A stretch of DNA of 64,000 nucleotides, taken from NCBI RefSeq assembly GCF_014235185.1, contig NZ_CP060131.1:1867501-1931500 (forward strand), in the 5' to 3' direction. Source of the DNA: Pseudonocardia petroleophila. GTDB lineage: Bacteria; Actinomycetota; Actinomycetes; Mycobacteriales; Pseudonocardiaceae. The notes below the pieces were generated by a model that was not told where the DNA came from, did not search any database, and saw only the letters and a program-made list of their open reading frames with translations. Positions 56,757-64,000 of this stretch are shown one piece after another. The number at the start of each line of letters is the position of its first letter. The stretch's first letter is position 1. Position numbers and translations under genes: made by a program.

Positions 56757-57560
56757 GTGTTCCGTCGCACCATCCCTGCGGCCGTCTCCGTCGCCGTGCT
56801 CACCGTCGGGCTCGCCGCCTGCGGCGGAGGGGGCGACAGCGCCGCTCCCGCCGCGGAGGGCGGTGTCGAGCTCACCAACCCGGGCCAGCTGACGTGGTGC
56901 ACCTCGCTGCCCTACGAGCCGTTCGAGTTCCAGCAGGGTGACCAGGTGGTCGGGTTCGAGGTCGACCTCGTCGCCCTGATCGCCGAGCGCCTGAACGCGA
57001 CCCCGACCGTGGTCGTCACCGCGTTCGAGGGCATCCAGTCCGGCACCGACCTCACCGTCGGCACCTGCGACCTGGCCGCCGCCGGCATGACGATCACGCC
57101 GACGCGCGAGGAGAACTTCGACTTCTCCGAGCCGTTCTTCGACGCCACCCAGGCCCTGCTGGTGCGTGCCGACTCCGGCATCACGACCGCCGAGCAGCTC
57201 GCCGGGCGCAACGTCGGCGTGCAGAACGGCACCACCGGCGCCGACTACGCCGCGGCCAACATCCCGGGCGCCAACCTCGTCACCTTCGAGGACCTGGGCC
57301 TGCTCACCACCGCGATCCAGACCGGTCAGGTCGACGCCGTGATCCAGGACAACGGGCCGCTGCTCAGCTTCGCCACCCAGAACCCCGAGTTCGCGGTGAC
57401 CACCGAGTTCGACACCGGTGAGCAGTACGGCATGGGCGTGCGCACCGGCAACACCGCGCTGCTCGACGTCGTCAACGAGGTGCTGGCCACGTCCCGGACC
57501 GACGGCACCTACGACGCCGCGTACGAGAAGTGGTTCGGCACCGCGGCGCCGGCGAACTGA
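56757..57560 (+). CDS. Amino-acid ABC transporter substrate-binding lipoprotein
   Basis: The protein has 267 residues from GTG 56757, eight bases after GGAGG. The signal ends in lipobox LAAC at residues 18-21. The SBP_bac_3 pattern is TWCTSLPYEPFEFQQGDQVVGFEVDLVALIAERL, DLAAAGMTITPTREENFDFSEPFF and GRNVGVQNGTTGADYA. The family binds glutamate, glutamine, cystine or other polar amino acids. It is followed by permease and ATPase genes, seven and minus four bases apart, giving a complete importer. Confidence 0.93.
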   Translation: MFRRTIPAAVSVAVLTVGLAACGGGGDSAAPAAEGGVELTNPGQLTWCTSLPYEPFEFQQGDQVVGFEVDLVALIAERLNATPTVVVTAFEGIQSGTDLTVGTCDLAAAGMTITPTREENFDFSEPFFDATQALLVRADSGITTAEQLAGRNVGVQNGTTGADYAAANIPGANLVTFEDLGLLTTAIQTGQVDAVIQDNGPLLSFATQNPEFAVTTEFDTGEQYGMGVRTGNTALLDVVNEVLATSRTDGTYDAAYEKWFGTAAPAN

Positions 57561-57567
57561 GCACGCC

Positions 57568-58370
57568 GTGGCCCTGACCCGACGGCAACGCGCCCGCCTG
57601 TCCCGGGGGATCCAGTACGGCATCGCGATCGCCGTCGTGGTGGTGGTGGCGTTCACCGCCGACTGGGGCGTCATCGCCAGGACGTTCTTCAACGTCGAGG
57701 TGGCGGCCGGGCTGTTCCCGGCGGTGATCACGACCGCCCTGCTCAACACGCTGACGTTCACCGTGCTGGGCTTCGCGCTCGCGCTGGCCCTCGGGCTGGT
57801 GCTGGCGCTGATGCGGCTGTCGTCGCTCGGGGTGTACCGGTGGGTCGCGACCGTCTACATCGAGTTCTTCCGCGGCCTGCCGGCGCTGCTCATCTTCATC
57901 GCGATCGGGTTCGGCGTCCCGCTGGCGTTCCAGGTCCAGCTCGACCGCCTGGTGACGATCACGGCCGCGCTGGGCATCGTCGGCTCGGCCTACATCGCCG
58001 AGACGATCCGGGCCGGCATCCAGGCGGTGCCGAAGGGTCAGGTCGAGGCGGCCCGGTCGCTGGGCATGTCCCCGGCCCGGACGATGGTCTTCGTCGTGAT
58101 CCCGCAGGCGTTCCGGATCATCCTGCCGCCGCTGACCAACGAGCTGATCCTGCTGACGAAGGACTCGTCGCTGGCGTTCCTGCTGGGCACGACGCTGACC
58201 CAGCAGGAGCTCGCCCAGTTCGGCCGGGCGGCGCTGAACCAGAACCCCGGTCTCACGCCGATCCTCGTGGTCGGCCTCTGCTACCTGATCATCACGCTGC
58301 CGCTGTCGTTCCTGGCCCGTCGCCTGGAGCGCCGGTTCGGCAGCGCGGGCAACCCGCAGGGAGTGGACGT

Positions 58371-58374
<4 letters not shown>
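57568..58374 (+). CDS. Amino-acid ABC transporter permease (HisM/GltK type)
   Basis: The protein has 268 residues from GTG 57568. About five membrane helices are seen. The EAA-loop is [33 protein letters not shown] around residues 170-205, and the characteristic [19 protein letters not shown] near 97. Only one permease gene is present, so the channel is probably a homodimer, as in several family members. Confidence 0.92.
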
Positions 58375-59117
<743 letters not shown>

Positions 59118-59510
59118 TCAGGGCGACGGGTTCCGCTCCGCGTCGCTGCGCAGGATGCAGAACTCGTTGCCCTCCGGATCGGCGAGCACGACCCAGCCGG
59201 TGCCGTCCGGGAGGCGCCGGTCGTCGACGGTCACCGCGCCGAGTTCCAGCAGGCGGGCCAGCTCGTCGTCGCGGGTGCCGTCGACGGGCTGCAGGTCGAG
59301 GTGGATGCGGTTCTTGACCTGCTTGCCCTGGGGCACCTCGATGAACAGCAGCCGCTGGGTGCCGTCCGGGGCGAGGATCAGGCACTCCTCGTCGCCGGGC
59401 GCGTCCGGGTCGTCGGGGTCACGGACCCAGCCGAGGACCGACGCCCAGAACACCGACTGCGCGTAGGCGTTCCGGGCGTCGACGGAGGTGTGCGAGATGC
59501 GGGCGACCAT
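59118..59510 (-). CDS. VOC-family (glyoxalase-like) protein
   Basis: The protein has 130 residues. The two half-barrels show SHTSVDARNAYAQSVFWASVLGW near the start and WVVLADPEGNEFCIL near the C-terminus, with Asp/Glu/His metal-ligand positions including the HLDLQ strand. The family includes dioxygenases, resistance proteins and isomerases. It begins twelve bases after the hydrolase gene ends, on the same strand. Confidence 0.88.
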   Translation of the reverse strand: MVARISHTSVDARNAYAQSVFWASVLGWVRDPDDPDAPGDEECLILAPDGTQRLLFIEVPQGKQVKNRIHLDLQPVDGTRDDELARLLELGAVTVDDRRLPDGTGWVVLADPEGNEFCILRSDAERNPSP

Positions 59511-59521
59511 CGCGCCCGACG

Positions 59522-60358
59522 CTACTTGCCCAGGAACTCCAGCAGGGCGGCGTTGAACTCCTCCGCGTGCGTGGCGTTGATCGCGTGCGGGCCGCCCTCG
59601 ATGACGACGAGCTCGCTGTCCTTGATGGCCTCGGCGCTGCGCTTGCCGCTGACCTCGAACGGCACGACCGCGTCGGCGTCGCCGTGGATCACCAGCGTCG
59701 GGATCGAGACGGCGGCGACGTCCTCGCGGAAGTCGGTGCGGCCGAACGCGGTGATGCAGTCGAGCGTGCCCTTCGGCGACGCGCCCGCGGCGATGGCCTT
59801 GGCGTAGAGCCGCTGGTCCTCGCTCGTCTTCAGCTCGCCGTTCGCCGAGAAGAAGGTGGTGGTGAACTCCTCCAGGAACGCGAGCCGGTCGCCCGTCACG
59901 CCGCCCTGGAACGCCTCGATGGTGGCGTCGTCGAGCCCGCCGTCGGGGTTGTCGTCGGACTTGTAGAGGTACGGCGGCACAGCGGCCGCCAGCACGGCCC
60001 GGCTCACGCGGCCGTTGTCGCCGTGCTTGGCGACGTAGCGGACGACCTCGCCGCCGCCCATCGAGAAACCGACCAGTGCGGCGTCGGTGACGTCGAGGTG
60101 CACGAGCAGCGCGTGCAGGTCCTCGGCGAAGGTGTCGTAGTCGTAGCCGTCCCACGGCTGCGACGACTGGCCGAAGCCGCGGCGGTCGTAGGTGATGACG
60201 CGGTAGCCGGCGTCGATCAGCGCGGGAACCTGGGCCTCCCAGGAGCGGCCGGACAGCGGCCAGCCGTGGATGAGGACGACCGGGCGGCCGGAGCCGTGAT
60301 CCTCGTAGTACAGCTCGATGGGGGTGTCGTTCTCGGTGCCGACGTTGACGGTGGCCAT
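59522..60358 (-). CDS. Alpha/beta hydrolase, cofactor-free haloperoxidase-like
   Basis: The protein has 278 residues from ATG 60358 with GGAGGGAT before it. It shows VVLIHGWPLSGRSW with the oxyanion loop, YDRRGFGQSSQPWDGYDYDT, nucleophile LVGFSMGGGEVVRYVAKHG near residue 98, the acid VIHGDADAVVPFEVS near 224 and the His in GGPHAINATHA near 253. These match non-haem chloroperoxidase-type esterases, which can make peracids. It is divergent from a cupin gene and upstream of a VOC gene. Confidence 0.9.
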   Translation of the reverse strand: MATVNVGTENDTPIELYYEDHGSGRPVVLIHGWPLSGRSWEAQVPALIDAGYRVITYDRRGFGQSSQPWDGYDYDTFAEDLHALLVHLDVTDAALVGFSMGGGEVVRYVAKHGDNGRVSRAVLAAAVPPYLYKSDDNPDGGLDDATIEAFQGGVTGDRLAFLEEFTTTFFSANGELKTSEDQRLYAKAIAAGASPKGTLDCITAFGRTDFREDVAAVSIPTLVIHGDADAVVPFEVSGKRSAEAIKDSELVVIEGGPHAINATHAEEFNAALLEFLGK

Positions 60359-60503
60359 GCGGATCCCTCCGTACGAATCTGTCGTGCGCGACCTAACGCG
60401 CCTCTGTGGAGGTGTAACCGAGAGCGACGGCCGGTAATCCCGATCTCCCGCATGGTGGGAGCCCCGCGGTAACGGGCCGGAACGGGTTCCCGAGTGTCCG
60501 GTC

Positions 60504-60977
60504 ATGACCGACCTGCAGCCCGTCCACGTCGGACCCGACGGCGGCGAGAGCGTCTTCCTCGTCGGCGACACGTACACCACGCTGCTGTCCGGGGCGCAGA
60601 CCGGAGGCGCGTTCACGCTGCTCGAAGCCCTGGTCATGCCGGAGGCGGGACCCCCGCCGCACGCCCACCACGGCGAGGAGGAGACCTTCGTCCTGCTCGA
60701 CGGGACGATGTCGTTCACCGTCGGAGGCGAGACCCACGACGCGTCGGCAGGGTCGGTGGTCTTCGTGCCGCGCGACGTCGCCCACAGCTACCGCAACACC
60801 GGCGACGGTCCCGCGCGCATGCTCTTCCTGTACAGCCCGGCCGGGATGGACGGCATGTTCCCGGAGATCGGGCGCCCCGGCCGACGCGGCGAGCTCCCCC
60901 CGCCGCTCGACCTCGCCGACATCGCGGCGATGGCCGGCGTCGCCGCGAAGTACCGCTTCTCCTTCGTCGACGTCTGA
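60504..60977 (+). CDS. Cupin-domain protein (quercetinase-like)
   Basis: The protein has 157 residues. Motif 1 PPPHAHHGEEETFVLLDGTMSFTVG around residues 50-74 and motif 2 GSVVFVPRDVAHSYRNTGD around residues 84-102 keep the metal ligands. The length and the tail (AGMDGMFPEIGRPGRR) match the quercetin-dioxygenase-like cupins of actinomycetes. The gene has its own divergent promoter region with the haloperoxidase gene, which contains a small IR CTCCC-N7-GGGAG. Confidence 0.88.
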   Translation: MTDLQPVHVGPDGGESVFLVGDTYTTLLSGAQTGGAFTLLEALVMPEAGPPPHAHHGEEETFVLLDGTMSFTVGGETHDASAGSVVFVPRDVAHSYRNTGDGPARMLFLYSPAGMDGMFPEIGRPGRRGELPPPLDLADIAAMAGVAAKYRFSFVDV

Positions 60978-61014
60978 GCCCCGTCGGTGCCCGAGCCTCG
61001 TCGACGGCCGAGCC

Positions 61015-61623
61015 TCACCGCTGGTCCAGCTCCGGGGCGAAGCCGTGCCGCAGTGCCGCGACCGAGGTGGGCGGGGTGAGCACCGTCAGCTCCCCGGCCG
61101 GGCGCAGCGCGGGGTCGCGCCAGCCGCCGGGGGAGAAGGCGAGCAGCCGGTCGCCGAGCACCAGCCGGGGCCCGTCGGTGACGACGACGGTGCCGTCGGG
61201 CACGTCGGTGCCGCGCCAGGTGCGGCGGTCGCGCGCCCGGTCCAGCCCCCGCCCGGGGCGCAGCCGCTCGGCGGCGAGCGCCCGGTTCAGGTCGCCCGCC
61301 CGGACCGGCGCCCCGAGCGACGCCGCCACCGCCTCCCGGTAGGCCAGGTAGGCGGCGTGCCGGCACTCCCCGCAGGGGCGGTGCCCCGCGGCGAGCGCCA
61401 CGGCGTCGTCGAGGAAGAACACCGGCGTCCAGCGGCCGGGCCGGGCGAGCCCGACCCGGCGGTCCCGGAACCGGGTGACGCAGGTGATCCACAGGTTCCC
61501 GCGGTGGTGCCGCACGAGCGCGCCCGCGCCGTCGACCAGGCACCCGCGGTTGCCGGTGAACATCCCCCGTGCCGGGTCGGCGTGCAGGTCGCCCCAGGGG
61601 TCGACGCGGTTGCGCCGGGTCAC
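61015..61623 (-). CDS. Conserved hypothetical protein with Cys/His-rich motif
   Basis: The protein has 202 residues. A compact motif GHRPCGECRHAAYLAYREAV near residue 80-100 holds His, two Cys and another His, and could bind a metal. DGAGALVRHHRGNLWITCVTRF and PGRWTPVFFLDDAVALAA precede it. The rest is a charged soluble domain. I recognise neither domain nor function. The DNA end falls into overlap with no gene; it is preceded by the AhpD-like gene, 24 bases away, on the same strand. Confidence 0.65.
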   Translation of the reverse strand: MTRRNRVDPWGDLHADPARGMFTGNRGCLVDGAGALVRHHRGNLWITCVTRFRDRRVGLARPGRWTPVFFLDDAVALAAGHRPCGECRHAAYLAYREAVAASLGAPVRAGDLNRALAAERLRPGRGLDRARDRRTWRGTDVPDGTVVVTDGPRLVLGDRLLAFSPGGWRDPALRPAGELTVLTPPTSVAALRHGFAPELDQR

Positions 61624-61647
61624 GACCGGGCCGTCACGATCGGGCCG

Positions 61648-62232
61648 TCACGATCGGGGCAGGCGGCCCATCAGGAAGAACTCCGGGTTGGGCCGCAGCG
61701 CGGTGAGGTGGGCCAGCCGGTTGGACATCGCGAACAGCGCGGTGATGGCCCCGATGTCCCAGATCTCGTCCTCGGACAGCCCGGCGAGGCGGGCGTCGTC
61801 GAGCTCGGCCTCGGTGAGGGCGGCCGAGTCGGTGGCGATCAGCAGGGCGAGGTCGACGATCGCGCGCTCCCGCGGCGACAGCGCCACCCCGAACGGGTTG
61901 GTGGCGACGCGGTCGGCGATCTCCGGGTCCTTCGTGCGCACCCGCAGGATCGCCCCGTGCGCGACGACGCAGTAGGTGCAGCTGTTCGCCCCCGACGTGG
62001 CGACGACGATCAGTTCGCGCTCGGCCTTGCTCAGTCCGTCGTTCGACTCCATCAGCGCGTCGTGGTAGTCCAGGAACGCGCGGAGCTCGCGCGGCCGCCT
62101 GGCCAGTGCGCGGAAGACGTTGGGGACGAACCCCGACCTCTCCGCGATCGCCCCGATCCGCTCGCGCAGGTCGTCGGGCATGTCGGCCAGCTCCACGTGT
62201 CCGAACCGGCTCACCTCGTGCGTGTCTCCCAT
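61648..62232 (-). CDS. AhpD-like carboxymuconolactone-decarboxylase-family peroxidase
   Basis: The protein has 194 residues. The CxxC-His catalytic block reads SGANSCTYCVVAHGAILRV near residue 78-97, as in the AhpD/peroxidase-related family, with RDL-like helices around and ALSPRERAIVDLALLI, EDEIWDIGAITALFAMSNRLAHLTAL towards the end. The family reduces hydroperoxides with thiols or acts as a decarboxylase. It is divergent from the DUF3024 gene. Confidence 0.9.
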   Translation of the reverse strand: MGDTHEVSRFGHVELADMPDDLRERIGAIAERSGFVPNVFRALARRPRELRAFLDYHDALMESNDGLSKAERELIVVATSGANSCTYCVVAHGAILRVRTKDPEIADRVATNPFGVALSPRERAIVDLALLIATDSAALTEAELDDARLAGLSEDEIWDIGAITALFAMSNRLAHLTALRPNPEFFLMGRLPRS

Positions 62233-62268
62233 GGCGTCCGACCGTACTGCCGAGGACGATGTGCAGCC

Positions 62269-62571
62269 ATGGACGTACCGGAGGAGATCGGCCACTCGCT
62301 GACGGACTGGTGCGCGCGGCAGATCCCGGAGGGGGAGCGCGAGCACCGCCGGATCGGCTTCGTCGTGCGCGACGGGACCGTGACGATCAGCGACCGGCGC
62401 GCCCCGGCGCAGCCGGAGCTCGACGTGGAGTGGAGCAGCACGCCGCTGGCCCGCCTCCACCTCGACGACGCGGGCCACTGGACCCTGTACCGCCCCGACG
62501 GGCGCGGCTGGACCCGGACCTCCGACGGCCCGGACCCGATCGCCCTGCTGGAGGCTCAGGCCCCGGCCTGA
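62269..62571 (+). CDS. DUF3024-like protein
   Basis: The protein has 100 residues (ATG 62269). It matches the DUF3024 pattern: RIGFVVRDGTVTISDRRAPAQPELDVEW, then LARLHLDDAGHWTLYRPDGRGWTR. The family is of unknown function and is found as small cytosolic proteins. Its 3' end overlaps the convergent right-edge gene by 16 bases. Confidence 0.8.
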   Translation: MDVPEEIGHSLTDWCARQIPEGEREHRRIGFVVRDGTVTISDRRAPAQPELDVEWSSTPLARLHLDDAGHWTLYRPDGRGWTRTSDGPDPIALLEAQAPA

Positions 62572-64000
62572 CCCACCGCCGACACGGCCCCGGCCGCCCG
62601 CGCGGCCGGGTTGAACTGCACCACCCGGGCCGTCGGCCCGCTGTCGGTGGTGCGCCCGCGGATCACCAGCGCCGCGGCCCGCTGCAGCACGCTGAGCAGC
62701 GACGGCGAGCCCTCCGGCTGCTCGTCGGGGGCCACCACCGCGATCATCCGCGGGGCCACCGCCGTGAGCAGCAGCCGCTCGACGCCGAGCTGGGCCGCCC
62801 CGACCACGACGACCACGTCGGCGCTGTCGGGGGCGGGCAGCGTGCCGAGCAGGACGTCGCTGCGGGTGAAGCAGGCCAGGCCGTAGGAGCCGGAGTCGCG
62901 CTCGTGCAGCTCGTCCCAGGCGGCGGCCAGCGCCGGCGCCGTGGCCCGCAGCCTGCGCAGCAGCGTGGTGCGGCGCACCTCGTCGCGCAGCTCCCGGCGG
63001 GCCGCGCCCAGCGCGTCGACGGCCTCCTCGTAGGCGTCGGCGTCGTAGCGGCGCAGCGCGTCGACGGCGCGCCGGTGCTCCGGGGCGGTGACGGTGACGG
63101 CGGCCCGGTCGGCCAGCTGGTCGGCGAGCAGGCCGAGGCGGTGCTCCGCCTCCGCGGCCGACCCGTTCTCGGCGTAGTCGAGGATCGCGGCCGACACCCG
63201 GGCCGCGGAGTCGACGTCGGGCACGGACAGCGGCGAGTCGGTGGCCAGGAACAGCACGTCGTGGCGCAGCGCCCCCACCGAACGGGCCGCGTTGGCGACC
63301 AGCACGAGGCGCTCGGCGAGCGCGGACAGGTCGCCGGGGCCCCTCGGCGCCGGGACGCCCATCTCCGTGCAGCCGGCGACGATGCGGCCCATGCGCTCGG
63401 TGAGCTCCAGGTGGTCGAGGACGCGCAGCACGTCGGGTGCGGTGACGGGCTCGCGGTCGGCCACGCGGATGCGCCGCAGTACCGGCTGCACGTCGCGCTG
63501 CACGGTGGGCCGGAAGTACGCGCGGGTGCGGCCGCCGGACTCGAGGAACTCGTAGTAGTTGCAGAGCAGGTCGACGGCGTCGGAGGAGAGCGGGCCCTGG
63601 AAGGTGACCGGCGGGGCGTTGCGGCGGGCGTGCACGATGGTGGCGGCCTGCGCGACGTCCTCCTGCGTCCGGTCGAAGGTGGCCCGGTGCCGGGTGTGGA
63701 TCAGGTGCCCGAGCAGCTCCCACTCCCACGGGAACTGCCGGCGGGAGCCGAGCGCGTCGAGCCGCGCGGTGACGCAGCGGGCGATCGAGGTGACGGCCTC
63801 GCGGCGGTCGGGTTCCACCCGCGCCAGCAGCGCGGGCACGACCGTGACCTCGTCGTCGGGGCGACCGGAGCGGAGGGCCTGCTCGCAGAGCCTGCGGACC
63901 TCGTCGGCCGACGGCAGCGCGTCGGCGGCGGGGAGGTCCTGCCCCGCCCGGGCCCGGGCGGCCGCGGTGGAGGTGGCCAGCAGGCGGCGCAGCTCGCGCA
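62556..64000 (-). CDS. Large unrecognised protein, partial (start beyond window)
   Basis: The frame is open from the stop at 62556 to the right edge with no in-frame stop, at least 481 residues. Although a GTG is present at 63839, the sequence upstream (RELRRLLATSTAAARARAG, EVRRLCEQALRSGRPDDE) continues as protein, so the start is outside. The visible part is mostly helical and charged, with a stretch HRATFDRTQEDVAQAATIVHARRNAPPVTFQGPLSSDAVDLLCNYYEF and a more hydrophobic sheet-like end (VVVVGAAQLGVERLLLTAVAPRMIAVVAPDEQPEG), which is Rossmann-like. No family was recognised. It may be a large regulator or a helicase-like protein, but nothing decides this. Confidence 0.6.
   Translation of the reverse strand, partial: RELRRLLATSTAAARARAGQDLPAADALPSADEVRRLCEQALRSGRPDDEVTVVPALLARVEPDRREAVTSIARCVTARLDALGSRRQFPWEWELLGHLIHTRHRATFDRTQEDVAQAATIVHARRNAPPVTFQGPLSSDAVDLLCNYYEFLESGGRTRAYFRPTVQRDVQPVLRRIRVADREPVTAPDVLRVLDHLELTERMGRIVAGCTEMGVPAPRGPGDLSALAERLVLVANAARSVGALRHDVLFLATDSPLSVPDVDSAARVSAAILDYAENGSAAEAEHRLGLLADQLADRAAVTVTAPEHRRAVDALRRYDADAYEEAVDALGAARRELRDEVRRTTLLRRLRATAPALAAAWDELHERDSGSYGLACFTRSDVLLGTLPAPDSADVVVVVGAAQLGVERLLLTAVAPRMIAVVAPDEQPEGSPSLLSVLQRAAALVIRGRTTDSGPTARVVQFNPAARAAGAVSAVGQAGA

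Overview
The window is very G+C-rich throughout, with many GTG starts, 4-base start/stop overlaps and few long gaps. Its gene content is that of a non-mycobacterial mycolic-type or related actinomycete. My best guess is Pseudonocardia or another Pseudonocardiaceae, made from protein character only. Several landmarks are known from memory to lie in one neighbourhood of the Mycobacterium tuberculosis chromosome: dcd beside a tRNA-Gly, etfD (Rv0338c-like), an iniR-like regulator and iniB-iniA-iniC. Their presence suggests an ancestral chromosomal core segment that has been reshuffled here. No rRNA, CRISPR array or prophage was seen. There is one tRNA and one complete insertion sequence.

Layout, 0-23 kb. 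The left edge holds the start of a minus-strand type IV secretion-like operon (small two-helix protein, membrane protein, VirB4/TraC-like ATPase cut by the edge). Divergent from it is etfD, the membrane Fe-S protein that passes electrons from ETF to the quinone pool. Next come a DesK/DesR-type two-component pair divergent from an ABC exporter, dcd, a degenerate WecB-like protein, tRNA-Gly, a DHFR-fold reductase, a secreted alpha/beta hydrolase, an iron-box-controlled siderophore-binding lipoprotein, and an AraC / acyl-CoA dehydrogenase / TetR run. A string of small metabolic and transporter genes follows, and then a membrane-anchored Hsp70-like protein.

Layout, 23-37 kb. This is the most distinctive region. 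iniB, iniA and iniC (a small acidic repeat protein and two dynamin-like GTPases) are divergent from the Hsp70-like gene. They are followed tail to tail by a large ATPase-LuxR regulator resembling IniR. After this come an IspD-like and an RfbF-like nucleotidyltransferase pair, a Tat-exported peptidoglycan amidase, and a FadE5-like acyl-CoA dehydrogenase. The promoter regions of that dehydrogenase and of etfD carry the same TTACC-N4-GGTAA-type inverted repeat, which predicts a shared fatty-acid-oxidation regulon. A second two-component system with an associated membrane protein follows.

Layout, 37-64 kb. The first part has a CBS protein, a VanW-type surface protein with pentapeptide repeats, a GroES-like protein, an AAA ATPase, DUF1206 and SIMPL proteins, and an Rv1733c-like membrane protein. 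An intact IS481-family element has inserted exactly at the stop codon of that last gene, with a 6-bp CTAG-centred target duplication. Then come an FxsA-like protein, a DUF4333 lipoprotein with an FAD oxidoreductase, a very large SARP-type regulator, a hemerythrin, and the branched-chain 2-oxoacid dehydrogenase operon. The E2 gene of that operon carries a palindromic repeat inside its linker. The end of the window has a glutamate-type ABC importer, small stress and redox enzymes, and an unrecognised gene running off the right edge.

Start sites on both strands were chosen by reading frame, ribosome-binding sites and overlaps. Residue positions are approximate. Family names rest on motif recognition, not on database searches.
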